NCBI GenBank assembly: GCA_946122785.1
Contig: CAMGYJ010000011.1
Span: 8,494,001 to 8,558,000, forward strand
From: Linum tenue
Taxonomy: Eukaryota > Streptophyta > Magnoliopsida > Malpighiales > Linaceae
Direction: 5' to 3'
Length of the DNA: 64,000 nt
Position numbers and translations under genes: made by a program. This document shows, piece by piece, positions 54,015 to 64,000 of the stretch. Every line of letters starts with the position of its first letter. Within the stretch, counting starts at the first letter, position 1. The notes under the pieces are model-generated. The model had not been told where the DNA came from. It ran no database searches and saw only the letters and a list, made by a program, of their open reading frames with translations.

Positions 54015-55703
54015 TTATACGTCCCGTCTCTTTTCACAAACCAAACCATCACTCAAACCAAAAACCTGTTACTCCGAAGCAACCAAACCACTTTTTAAAA
54101 TAAATAAATCGACAATGTTTAAGAATTAAAAAAAAAGAATGAAAACTTGGGCAAAATCTCAATCTCAAACACTTAAAATAACTTAACCCAGAATCTCCAT
54201 TTTATACTAATAACCATGAAACAGAATAATTAACTAATCTAACTTGACTCCTCACGAGCTTTCCGATATCCCGTCGACGCTGGAACTGCTGCTCGCCTCG
54301 CCCTGTTTCTCCTCGTGATCCACTTCTGCTAGACTATCCTCAACCTGGCGAGTGAGAAGGGGTCAGTCTAGTCGTTACTTCCTAAGGTCTTTGCCCAAGG
54401 CAAACTTTTTACTAAACGCATTATTAGGGGGATGCCTTCCTTAGACGAAAGTCGTTCTCACTTCCATCCTTTAAACTTTACTATCAAACAGTCTATAAGA
54501 GATCTCTAGTCCTGTCTTATCTTTAGAATTCCCTTACTTATATTCTTAATAACTCCTTTCAACTTTAACTCATAGAGGTTCTCAACTTTTATCCTTAACT
54601 CAAACACAAAACACTAGGACCACCAAGTTATGTCTCGCCGTCCGGTGTCCTACCCTAGTATGCCAACCGCGTTACGTCTCGCCGTCCGGTTGCATACCCA
54701 AACTCGGGAATGGCACTGCGTTACGTATCGCCGTCTAGTCCATGCCCGTCAACTACTGCGTTATGTCTCGCCGTCCAGTAATGACCCAACCATCCGGAGG
54801 TTCCTCATACCATCAATCCATACAAGATCACATATATTCATACATAGCACAACACGTGCCTCCACCCTTACAGGAGGTGGGATGCCTCACACACATATCG
54901 TGCATACTAGGAAAATTAACTAAATAATAACTTGGACGAAAAGCGGAAACTAAAAGACCTACGACAGAGATTTTACCCCCTTTACACTCACCTCAAAACC
55001 GTCGAAAACGACTATGACTCCGCTCTAAAAATTCCATGCTAATTCCATCCTTCGTTCATATTACGAGATGACACATGTCCATTAACGTGTGTCAACCCCA
55101 TGCCCAGTCGAATTAACTACTGGACGTAGCCTGCAAACGGTGCTACGTGAATGATTTCTCCTTCGATCCTACAAGATGCCCCAATGTGATTGTGAATGAT
55201 GCGGATGACAACGAGCTTGGGAGGGGGGGGGGGGGGGGGGGGGGGGATCTTTTTGGTGCGATCGGTGGGGGGAGAGTGGGGGAGCTGCTTGCTTCTTCAC
55301 TCTGCTGCGGGAATAATCACGAGGGAAGGCTGCGATGGGGAGTGATCCGATCGCTGTAGGGTTTCTTTTCTTCCAATTGGTGGCGTTGCTCGGTGTAAGC
55401 TTCTAGGACTCCTTTTGACGGGCTAAATGGTAATGGGGAATATATATATATTGTTTATGTGAGGCCGATTGAGAAGTAGGGTTAGGTTCGGGTTTAATTT
55501 CCTCAGGGTTATTTTGGGAATTTCATAATTACGGGTGAGTTTAATCCGAAACTCAGATAAGTACATAATTTTCTCACTTCATGTTGAAACTCAAAATCAT
55601 TTGAACTATTAGTTCACATTTTTAATCCTCATCGATAATACGGTGGGACGCATCCCAAGGTTATGATAGTCATTTGGACTTTTGGGAAGAGCGGGGTGTA
55701 ACA
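54015..55703 (-). repeat. 5' LTR of the Tekay-like element, about 1689 bp
   Basis: Matches the left LTR throughout except for point changes, a small deletion near 55455, and a longer G run (about 55223-55246). Its inner terminus reads TTATACGTCCCG instead of TGACACATCCCG. The hairpins are at 54616-54651, 54660-54695, 54709-54743 and 54748-54785. Confidence 0.9.
54616..54785 (-). repeat. Four conserved-loop hairpins (right LTR)
   Basis: Same four stems as in the left LTR. Changes: in hairpin 3 one closing pair changes (CAGT to TAGT); in hairpin 4 CAGTAG becomes CAGTAA, which still allows a G-U pair in the minus-strand RNA. Hairpins 1 and 2 keep full pairing while loop bases vary (TTATGTC, TTACGTC). 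Confidence 0.82.
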
Positions 55704-55708
55704 CAGCT

Positions 55709-56817
55709 CTCCAGACCTTTATAGCAACATGCACCCCCGATCGTCGGTAGAGGATTTCCTAGATCATTTAGCAGCTTACGAGGTCAACCGACGCACAAGA
55801 CACCTTCTAGCTTCTCCGGCGAGAACTCTAGTCTCGAGTCGACATCATGGCAAATAGTGATCAGAGGACAAATGAATCGTGGACAAAGGGACTCTCAAAA
55901 ACAGAGATCATGGACTCACTTTTTAAGGTGCTCTATTTTCTTCTTGAAGATGGTTGAAAACCTTTTTTTCTTTGTTTTGTTGCTTTTTTCAAGGGTCCCA
56001 ACCTGTTATTTTCAGAAAACGGGGCTCCCACCTATTAAAGATTTTGAGGGAGCCCGACCCTTACCGGCCAGCCGGGGGGGGGGGGGGTGACGACGAAGAA
56101 ATGTAAGGGGTGGAGGTAGTAGGTGGAAGTTGGGAACGCATTCCCGTCTCCCCTTACACACTTTTACCGTTTTCCGCACGAGAGACGTTATTTTAAAAGC
56201 ACATTTTAGAGCACCTTTTCTTCAAAACATGATACATGATTGCATGACAGGTAGAGAGTCCACAATATCACACAATTCAAGGGTCCTAAGATCACTAATT
56301 CACCCAATCCTCCATAGTGCTACACTACCTCCCTAGGTTGCATATTACTATAAAGATTGTCAATTCAAAGCATACTGAGCAGGCAGTTGCAAGGAACACG
56401 TGCTTGGAGCCCTCAAAACGAAATTTGGACAGTGGACTAGGCTCCAAGCACACAAACATATCTAAGCAGTGAAAGATAGATAAACACCCCCACACTTAAG
56501 TTCGACATTGCCCTCAATAGAGCAGAGGGAAAGATAAGGGGAACGATGTTACCGGGAAGAAAGACTGTCGGGGGACTGGAAGTGGGACCAGTCATCAGTG
56601 ATAGACGAAACGATGGACTAGTTCTGCATGATGGGAATACAAACAAAGAACACTAGCACACTATGCGTTAGGGATCAGTGTCAGCCCAGATGGGCACAAA
56701 ACGAAAATCCACATAAGAATAACACACAAAAGACTCAGTTGAAACTCCGCACACATATGGAGCAAACATGAAAAATCCAAAACACACAAAAACACTCAAA
56801 GGGCCGACGAGTACACA
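55709..56817 (-). mobile_element. 3' noncoding region of the nested Tat element (right part)
   Basis: Resumes the sequence broken at 51034: TCCAGACCTTTATAGCAAC and TAGAGGATTTCCTAGATCATTTAGC match 17750-17810. At 56330-56510 it is the reverse complement of 24560-24740. A second purine run, AAGTGTGGGGGTG (minus, about 56487-56499), resembles the PPT. A G tract lies at 56075-56088. Confidence 0.8.
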
Positions 56818-58090
56818 CTACTCGTGGCCGAGGTCGTTGAAGTTGATGTTATCCATGAAAGCATCGCCACCGGCGGACTGGGGTGGGAGTGGGGGATTCC
56901 TCCCAAGGAATCCTCCACACTGGCGGCGAGCCCGGCTGCGCTCACGCTCAATGTAAGCGAGGGTGATGCCCTGCTGGGCCTCAATATGGTCGAGGCGCGC
57001 ATCATATGCAGCCATCCGGGCGGTATACTCAGCCAGGTGAGCCGAGTAATGCTGGTGGAACTGGAGCTGATGGTCGAGGATCTGCTGGTTCTGAAGACTC
57101 AGCTGCTGGAACTGGTGAGAGAAGTAATCCTGGGATGGGAACGAAGAGCTTCCACCGCCATGCTCATAAGTGTTCTGGTAGAAAGTGGAGTGGGCGGCAA
57201 CAGCGTCCACATCCTCGGAGGCAGTATCCTCGGGGGCAGCGTCATGATCATCCGAAGGTGGGTCAAGAATGGTGGGGACTGGAAAGTCCGCAATCCACTT
57301 GACACCGCGGGAGACCCTCAGCAAGCGCATCTTCGAGATTGTGTCCTCTCCGAAAAACCAGGTGCCACTCTGCTCCGTGCAATCATGATAGGGGACTTGG
57401 AAATGGTCAGCAAGCACGATGATGAGTGGGGTACAGTGGAGGGTCCCTAGAGTCTGTGCACTCTTTGCGATAGTCTGTGCCACAACATATCCCAGTTGGA
57501 GGTTATGGTGTCGAGTGAGGATCAAGTGGATGAAGTAGAGAGACCGCTTGGTCAGAGTGCTGGCACTCTCGCTGCTCGGAGTATAAGACTTTGTGAGCAG
57601 GTGATGGAGCAGGCGGTTCTCTATCTGGAGAGTGTTGGCCTTCGTCCGACCAGGAGTGAAGGGGTCCTGACCTGGCTTAGCTAGCTGGCTGTACAGAGCT
57701 GTGAAGGAAACACCGGCTGGATTAACAACCTCGGTGACATAATCATCGCTAGCGTCATGGTCGAGGTCGAAAACGGCAGCAAACTCGTGGTAGCTCATCT
57801 AGCGAGGTTCACTGCCCAGTCTGAACTTGATTGCCTCGCTGTCCTTCCAGTCGGTGGTCTTGGTGTGCACAAAGGTGGTGTAGAACTCGAGCACCAACTC
57901 GTAGTAGACTTTCTCGTGCAAATCCAGCAAGCGGCGCCATGCTCGGTTGCGAGCAACAACATGGAGGGCGTCGTAGCAATTCAGCTTCTGAAATTCCCTC
58001 TTGCTCCAACAATAATGCTTCCCGAACTTAGATGCCAGGACACGCTTTTATCCTTGTGGGTACCCGACCTTAGATCACTATGAATCGATG
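56818..58090 (-). pseudogene. Athila-type ORF-1 / env-position protein of the Tat element
   Basis: The minus-strand text from about 58040 reads WRRLLDLHEKVYYELVLEFY and then FRLGSEPR, TAG (57799-57801), MSYHEFAAVFDLDHD, then an intact 326-residue frame to 56818. Motifs such as ENRLLHHLLTKSYTP, RSLYFIHLIL and VPYHDCTEQSG followed by acidic and glutamine-rich tails fit the 'Arabidopsis retrotransposon ORF-1' (ATHILA) family. These proteins sit downstream of integrase, in the env position, in Athila/Tat elements; the function is not established. One stop separates the halves. Confidence 0.75.
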
Positions 58091-58930
58091 CCTAAGGTTT
58101 GGCTTTGACATGTTCCTACAAGAAAATGAACCAAAGTGGAGCCAAAAGAGCCATGGGAAAGGTCAATCACATCCCCACACTTAATAACAGAGAACAACCA
58201 AATCATAGTTTCATCCATAGTTTGGGGGTTAATAACTCAAGCAAACAAATGCAATCTGGGTGGGGGTGCACATCAAAAATATAGTAGGAAACTTAAGGTT
58301 CACATCCATAGTAAATACATCATCGGATCACATCATTAAGGGCCCCAACCGGCTCCCACAAAATGGTATGAAAAACTGGCATTTCATCAAACACTTTGTG
58401 CACTATTAAATTAAGCATAAAATTGATGAATTCCTAGCACACAAGGGCTCAATCAAGAAAGGGAAACATTCCATAACACAATCAACACCTAAACCAAGCC
58501 ATCCCCTCGGTCAATTGCAATCAAATCGCACAGTTCAAAGTGATTGTCAATATATTTAACCTATCACCCAATTCTCCACAATTCACAAGGTAAAGAGCAA
58601 AATTAAACCTGGAGACACAAGTAGAGGTGTAGGGGATAATGAGGGGAAGACAATGGAAGTGACAAACCCCCAAAATTCTGCCCAGAAATGCTCGTCGGAG
58701 CCTCGCCAGAAAATGCCTCCGGTGATCCAAATCCAGCCCAAATCGCCTCAAAACGAAGGGATAGGCTGAAAAGGAGGAGGGGAGATGGGATATGAGGTTG
58801 GTTTTGTGAAAAACTGAACAAAAATGATCAGAAAATCGCTAAAAGCAATGAAAGGGCGCGGTTTTCTGGAGAGGGGGAGAGAATTTCAGCGAGTAATCTG
58901 GAAAAAATGACCCAAATGGCTGCGCGACCC
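58091..58930 (-). other. Leader-like region upstream of the ORF-1
   Basis: Noncoding region between a TATA-like box and ORF-1 on the minus strand. It contains CT-rich/CCTC-rich sequence and short frames (58751-58521, 58821-58603) with no domain. A long leader of about 800 nt is implied if transcription starts at the TATA. Confidence 0.45.
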
Positions 58931-58931
58931 C

Positions 58932-59090
58932 TTTTATAGGTGAACGAGGTCGCCACACGAGCAGGCCACACGGCCGCGCGAGGCGCACTTTTACCCATAC
59001 CAGAATTCCAGGGGCGTCACACGGGCAAAAGCGAATTCCACGCGGACGTGCAGAATCTTGGCTTGGCCGTGTGGATTTCCAGAGCCCCGG
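58932..59090 (-). promoter_or_regulatory. LTR-like promoter module inside the Tat element
   Basis: Minus-strand TATAAAA (58932-58938) is preceded by CACACGGCCGCGCG, CACACGGGC, CACGCGGACGTG and TTGGCCGTGTGG words (58960-59085). This reproduces the order found in Tat LTRs (palindromic words, then TATAAAA) at 17316-17217. It sits between the integrase tail and ORF-1, so it could drive a separate ORF-1 transcript. Promoter activity is inference. Confidence 0.5.
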
Positions 59091-59199
59091 ATTCGACCAG
59101 TTTTTGCGAAAAAGAGGCATGCAAACCTTCGACAGTACCTCACGACTCAAAAACACAAAAAATAAATAGAAAAAGGAAAGGAAATGCAAACTGTGGTGG

Positions 59200-59640
59200 G
59201 GTTTCCTCCCAACAAGCGCTTCTTTACCGTCTTTTAGATGGACACCAATAGCGGAACGAAGGGTCCTCGAGCTTGATCAGCAACTCTGCGCGCTCGACAT
59301 CACCTCCCAGATACAACTTTAAGAGGTAGCCATTCACTTTGAACGACTCAGTTTGAGCATTGCTGATCTCCACCGCACCATGCTAGAATACTTGGGTGTT
59401 TTCGTAGGCGTGGTAACTCCATTCCTCCAACTCCAGCAGTTGCAGCTTACTTTCAGTACCTGCAACACTCAAATCCAGATTTAACAGCTTTAGGGCCCAG
59501 AAGGCCTTGTGCTCTAGCTCTACTGGCAAAGGACAATCCTTACCATAGACAAGCCAATATGGTGAAGTACCGATCGGTGTTTTGTAGGCTTTCCTATATT
59601 CCTAGAGAGCATCATCGAGCTTGGTGGACTAGTCCCTTCG
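59200..59640 (-). pseudogene. Tat integrase C-terminal region
   Basis: Minus strand from 59640 reads STKLDDAL, a stop, [56 protein letters not shown], then after another stop VEISNAQTESFKVNGYLLKL, the end of a Gypsy integrase with its C-terminal fold. The upstream integrase, RT and gag are missing because a Copia LTR starts at 59645. Stops at about 59606 and 59385 show it is dead. Confidence 0.9.
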
Positions 59641-59644
59641 GGAT

Positions 59645-59798
59645 TGAACCACCGTTCAGGGGTTACAATATATATATATAATTCTATAACCCTAGCCGAG
59701 GTAGGGAAGGAGAGAGGTCGGCTAGGTTTCTACGAGCTAGGCCTACTTCTATGTACAAGGGCTTTAAGCCCATAAACATATATCGACACAACTCAACA
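59645..59798 (-). repeat. 3' LTR of the Copia element, 154 bp
   Basis: Plus-strand ends TGAACCACCG and GACACAACTCAACA; the PPT complement GCCTCCCCCAAATTGATGG follows. A short LTR of this size is at the low end for Copia elements. Confidence 0.82.
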
Positions 59799-61721
59799 GC
59801 CTCCCCCAAATTGATGGAGGTCTTGCATCATCAATTTGCCAGCAAGATATGAGTGTCGACTAGCAGTGAAGGCCTTAGTCAGAATGTCTGCAATCTGATC
59901 CTCCGACTTAACATAAAAGATCTTAATCACCCCATCACGCACCAAATCTCTAATATAATGAATGTGAACCTCGATATGCTTGGTACGATCATGAAGCACA
60001 GGATTAGTAGCAATCCTTATAGCACTGGTGTTATCGACATAAAGCTCCATAGGAATCACACAGGTCACACCAAAATCACCAAGTAAGCGCCGAAGCCACT
60101 CCATTTCAGACACAACGTCAGACATAGCTCGATACTCTGCTTCAGTTGACGACTTAGAAACCCGGTCTTGCTTCTTGCATCTCCAGGAAATGAACGAACC
60201 ACCAAGACGGACACACCAGCCTGTAGTGGACCGACGGGTATCCACACATCCAGCATAATCCGAATCCGAAAATGCCTGCAGAACGAGAGGACCCGAGGCA
60301 GGGAGGAATAAACCAAGTCCTCGAGTTCCCTGAAGGTAACGTAGGAGACGATGAACAGCAGCCAAATGATCTGTCCTGGGAGCCGACATAAACTGACTGA
60401 CAATCTGAACTGCGTAGGCAATATCTGGCCTCGTCGAGGTAAGATATATGAGACTACCCACGATACTCCGATACTGCTTCCCCCCATCAGCCAAAAGATT
60501 TCCGCTCTCTTTCCCCAACTTGACGTTAAGTTCCATTGGAGTAGAAACCGGAGTACAATCCGCAAACCGTGCGGACTCTAAAAGATCATCAATATACTTC
60601 TTTTGGCTGAGAAGGATACCATCACGAGATCGCTGAACTTCCAATCCCAGAAAATAAGAAAGCGAACCGAGTTCCTTAAGAGTGAAGGATTCGTGTAACC
60701 CCTGAGTCAACTCTTTAATCCCATCTGCATCATCACCACTGACAATCATATCATCGACATATAATAGGAGAACCACGAGACCTCTGGAAGAGCGACGAGT
60801 AAACAAGGAGGGATCATTCAAGCTCTGCTGAAAACCCAGTCTTGAGACAGTAGACTGAAACTTGTCAAACCAAGCCCGAGGAGCCTGCTTGAGGCCATAC
60901 AGAGAGCGCTGAAGCAAGCAAACAGGATCCGGAATATTGGTATTATGAACGTACCCGGGCGGAAGCTCCATATATACTGTCTCCTTAAGATCGCCATGCA
61001 AGAAGGCATTTTTGACATCCAACTGGTAGAGAGGCCACTGATTCAGGGAGGCCACGGCGAGAAGAGAACGAACAGAGACCATCTTGGGCACCGGTGCAAA
61101 GGTTTCATCAAAATCGATACCATACTCCTGACTGAAGCCTTGAGCTACCACACGTGCCTTGAACCGCTCCAAGGACCCATCAGGAAGAAACTTTAGGGCA
61201 TAAACCCAACGAGATCCCACAACCGGCCGATCTAGAGGACGAGGAACAATAACCCATGTCTGATTAGCATCTAGGGCAGTCTTCTCCTCAGTCATGGCTC
61301 GTTCCCAGTTCGGGTCGCCCTTGGCCTGTGAGTACCTGGTAGGAACAAACAAGGAATCCACACCATAGGAAACATAATCAGTATGACGACGAGGAGGAAT
61401 GCCCAAGGTAGAGCGATTGGAGCGACGCACTGGTGGTGGAGACGGAGGCGGAGACGGTGGTGGAGTCGGCGGAGGGGAGGGAGGCGGGCTAGCATGGAGT
61501 AGCAAGTCGTGAGCATCATCATCTTCAGCATCATCAGGGAAGGATGGCAACCCAAGGGAAAGGTCAAACAGAGGAGTAGTGGTGGATGAAGAGGAGTAGA
61601 ACATAAGGTTTTCCATAAACACAACGTTACAGGCTATACGAGGACGACGAAGTTCTGGATCATAACAAATATAACCCTTATACGTGTCACTATAGCCAAG
61701 AAAGGCACAACGGGCAGTTTT
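59793..61721 (-). pseudogene. Copia pol: end of integrase, reverse transcriptase and RNase H
   Basis: After a TAA near 61722 the same frame continues with KTARCAFLGYSDTYKGYICY and runs open for over 600 residues. Counting from the Met at 61622: a Pro-rich spacer (45-65), RT with ALKFLPDGSLERFKARVVAQ (142-161), LDVKNAFLHGDL (201-212) and catalytic YVDD (288-291). RNase H follows with SDSDYAGC, SKSSTEAEYRA and VDNTSAI blocks and the HIEVHIHYIRD motif. All RT and RNase H landmarks are intact. The upstream stop prevents one-piece translation with integrase. Confidence 0.93.
59799..59816 (-). other. Polypurine tract of the Copia element
   Basis: Minus strand CATCAATTTGGGGGAGGC immediately before the LTR; it overlaps the end of the polyprotein (HQFGGGC, stop). 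Confidence 0.85.
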
Positions 61722-63332
61722 TTATGACAGTTTTGTACGCTCGGAACGGGGAAGTAAGACGAAGCACAAACAACCAAAAACTTTGAGACGAGAGTATGGA
61801 GGATGTTTGGCATAAAGTTTAAAATAGGGACTACATTGACCAAGCACCGGTGTAATCTGATAATTAATCAAACGAACAGCGGTAGAGACTGTTTCAGGCC
61901 AGAAGTAGGACGAAATGTGAGAGGCCAGGAGAAGAGCTCGAGTAACTTCAAGAACATGACGGTTTTTACGCTCTACTAAACCATTCTGTTGAGAGACACC
62001 AGGACATGATTTTTGGGTGAGGATACCAAGAGAGGCATAGAGATTAAGAAGAGGAGTAGAACTGAACTCACCACCGGGATCGGAACGGACTACACGAACT
62101 GTTCTATCAAATTGAGTCTTAATCATTTGCAAAAATTCCGTGGCAATGTGTAAAAGATCTGATTTGAGGCGCAGAAAATAAACCCATGTGAATCGAGTAG
62201 CATGATCAACAAACAACGCAAAATACTTATAACCATGACGCGAGGTAACCGAACTAGGTCCCCAAAGATCAGTGTGGATAAGATGAAAGGGCTCAGTGAT
62301 AACAGTACTACTCGAGGGAAAAGAAATATGAGTAGTTTTAGCTTCCACACAATGTTCACAAGAAAAATCCGACAACCGATCAATTTTAGAGTTTGGACCA
62401 AATAACTGTTGGCGAAACATGGTTACAAGTCTACTCGAGTTGGGATGACCCAATCTAGCATGCCATAAATGAAATTTTTTATCACTAAGACTCGAATAAG
62501 CTGGGAATGAAGATACCCTAGACACCGAAACAGGATCCAACGAGGTAGAGGATGATGATGCCGCTAGCTCATCCAAAAGGAAAATGCGACCATGTTTGCT
62601 ACCCTTCCCGAGCTCCCTCCCCGTCTTCAGGTCCTGAACAACACAACCAGAAGGTGCAAAAATAACCCGACAACCTTGTACAGTAAGTTGTCCCACAGAA
62701 ACTAAATTAGGCACCAAACGTGGAACATGAAAAGTAGCCGGTAAATCAATGCGAGAATCCTTTACTGAGCCAATACCAGAAATCCGAAGCTTACCCCCAT
62801 TAGCTACTTGTAAAGACAAGTTATCCACAGGTCGAAGATCTTTAACCGCAGCATAATCGCTTGTCATATGATTAAAACAAGCAGAATCAAGAATCCATTT
62901 GGAAAATTTACCTGAGACCTGAAGACTGGCAAAAGCAGAAGTGATTGCTTTATTCACCATTTGTTCCAACGCCCCTGGAGTGACTAAAACACCATCGGAA
63001 CCAGCTGTAGGAGCCGCGGCATACACATGCCGAGAACCGGCAGCCGGTGACCTGCCTTGAAAATGACCAGAACTGTTGCCACGTCCAGCACCGGATCCGC
63101 TCGAGCTAGAACCACCATCCTCGCCCATACGTTCCTGAAGTAATCCACAATCGGAGATAATATGGCCTCGTTTCTTACAATAAACACAGAAATTACGCTT
63201 ACGACAGTATTTCTTGGTGTGACCCTTTTCGCGGCAATGGTGGCACTCCACCTCCGAGAGCGGTCGGCGGGGATATGATGACCTATAGGCCGCAAAAGCC
63301 TGGGCATCTCCAGCATCTGTTACGCCTTCCAC
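61722..63332 (-). pseudogene. Copia nucleocapsid, protease and integrase
   Basis: Frame of 536 residues. Two zinc knuckles CHHCREKGHTKKYC and CVYCKKRGHIISDC (residues about 30-62). Protease block WILDSACFNHMTSD, with DSA in place of the usual DSG. GAG-pre-integrase with HHCC elements (LWHARLGHPNSSRL; CEHCVEAK). Integrase core IHTDLWGP, FVDHATRFTWV and VERKNRHVLEV supplying the D-D-E residues. The frame terminates at TAA (61722) in the conserved TKLS-KTARC region and lies one base out of frame with gag. Confidence 0.93.
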
Positions 63333-63964
63333 AACAGCAGCTGCTGGCGCTGTCCCACCGCGAGGAGTTGCAACGCGGAAGAAGGGAGGTGCGGCAGTAG
63401 CAGGTGCAACGCTGAAGACAGCTGCGTCATCCGGCCCGGTCGCGCGTCAAGAGTGGCTTGGGTCCTCAAGCGAGTTTCTTCGCGGATCAAGTCTGCAAGA
63501 ACTCCTTCTACCCTAAGAGATTCGCGATTCAGCAGAGTAGCGCGGAGCGGCTCGAATTCGGGTCGAAGCTTCATTAGAAACTGAAGCAATCTGATTTTTG
63601 TCTTCTCAGCCTGGAGTTCGGCAGGAATCGGTTGGGTCAAGAGAGATGCTGAGAGTAGATCCTGTTCCGTCCACAAGAGGCGCGCAGCATTGAAGTATGA
63701 TGCAACGTCAAGCTCCCCCTGATGTAGAGCAGCAAGTTCGACCTCCAACTCAAATTGTCGGTTTGCGCTGGTGGCCGAGTACGTTTCCGAGAGGGATCTC
63801 CACATGGCGGCGGCGGTAGGCAGCAGGCGCAGTCCAAGGACAATAGCGGGGTCTACCGAGTTCATGATCAGTGAGCGAACTCGGGCGTCATTCTGCCTCC
63901 ACTTCTGGATGTCTTGATCAGTAGATGGCGGAACCATGGGCTGGGGCGACGACACATCGAGCAA
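63320..63964 (-). pseudogene. Copia gag (UBN2) with frameshift into nucleocapsid
   Basis: Open frame of 214 residues. DIQKWRQNDARVRSLIMNSV, MWRSLSETYSATSANRQFEL and LDVASYFNAARLLWTEQDLL are gag/UBN2 landmarks. The frame continues properly until about TLDARPG (63440). The correct continuation (PDDAAVFSVAPATA... to VEGVTDAGDAQ) is in the next frame, so a one-base indel lies near 63430-63445. Codons before 63964 may belong to gag as well, since the true start could be closer to the edge. Confidence 0.9.
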
Positions 63965-64000
63965 GCCGAAGAGCCCCTTGCCTTCGATGAAAACGCGAAA

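Larger units (their letters stand above)
51035..55703 (-). mobile_element. Non-autonomous Tekay-like Gypsy element (LARD-like), 4669 bp
   Basis: Two LTRs (51035-52717 and about 54015-55703) flank an internal region of about 1.3 kb without polyprotein. The 5-bp target duplication CAGCT is at 51030-51034 and 55704-55708, inside the 3' region of the Tat element. PBS is at 53998-54011 (minus: TGGTATCAGAGCCA) and PPT next to 52717, so the element points to the minus strand. The AAATTTCGGGGACGAAATTT phrase next to the PPT is typical of Del/Tekay chromoviruses. LTRs differ by a few percent as judged by eye, so the insertion is fairly recent. Confidence 0.92.
59645..64000 (-). mobile_element. Ty1/Copia retrotransposon, 3' LTR to gag; open at right edge
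   Basis: A minus-strand element with short 3' LTR, PPT, and a nearly complete gag-PR-INT-RT-RNase H polyprotein. The 5' LTR and PBS lie right of 64000. It interrupts the Tat integrase; the expected 5-bp target copy at the left would be GGGAT (59640-59644). Only two inactivating lesions were seen, so it is much younger than the other Copia relics. Confidence 0.95.

Noticed and set aside
1..64000. tRNA, rRNA and microRNA genes
   Set aside because: No complete cloverleaf or rRNA segment could be supported by eye; only a B-box-like word at 42496 and 43440, which is a transposon target duplication. A tRNAscan-SE or Infernal run would decide.

Overview
The window is plant nuclear DNA, most likely from a eudicot. 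Genes are split by AT-rich GT/AG introns, two complete genes belong to land-plant families, and most of the sequence is nested transposons typical of angiosperms (Copia, Tat-type and Tekay-type Gypsy, LINE, hAT, Mutator-like, Helitron). Three host genes are credible. They are a six-exon universal-stress-protein/receptor-like-cytoplasmic kinase gene (5816-8963, +), an intronless seven-blade WD40 gene of the JINGUBANG type (9847-11160, -), and a four-exon gene (35741-37804, +). The third encodes a SKP1-like N-terminus, an F-box, an F-box-associated (FBA) domain and a C-terminal double-stranded-RNA-binding domain in one chain. That architecture is the most unusual thing here.

Layout. 1-4067: a decayed minus-strand Copia, a RY-rich hAT relic, a minus-strand Tat-type LTR with PBS and gag start, and a 5'-truncated L1 LINE with poly-A and a 16-bp target duplication. 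4068-11600: gene-rich island with the kinase and WD40 genes. 11600-16328: AT-rich spacer with three non-autonomous hAT elements. 16329-26911: Gypsy remnants in opposite orientations around a minus-strand Copia that kept gag but has no recognisable pol and has a duplicated primer-binding site. 27780-35530: two head-to-tail Helitrons of one family; the first carries broken copies of an AN1 zinc-finger (stress-associated protein) gene and a ribosomal protein eL22 gene. 35637-37804: the SKP1/F-box/dsRBD gene, whose TATA box lies about 110 bp from the Helitron end. 38836-46963: a dense cluster of DNA transposons, many with exact target-site duplications, including a 1.2-kb near-perfect inverted repeat. 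47000-59644: a Tat-type element (+) split by a second one (-), which is itself split by a 4.7-kb non-autonomous Tekay-like element. 59645-64000: a minus-strand Copia with gag, PR, INT, RT and RNase H, broken by one stop and one frameshift, running off the right edge.

The host genes do not form an operon or pathway; they are independent nuclear genes. Two element-level signals deserve attention. The LTRs of the Tekay-like element hold four hairpins with an almost invariant loop but four unrelated, compensating stems. The Tat-type LTRs share a layout of palindromic words (CACGGCCGTG or GTTCACGG..GTGAAC) before a TATA box, and the same layout recurs inside one element between integrase and the extra ORF, where it could be an internal promoter.
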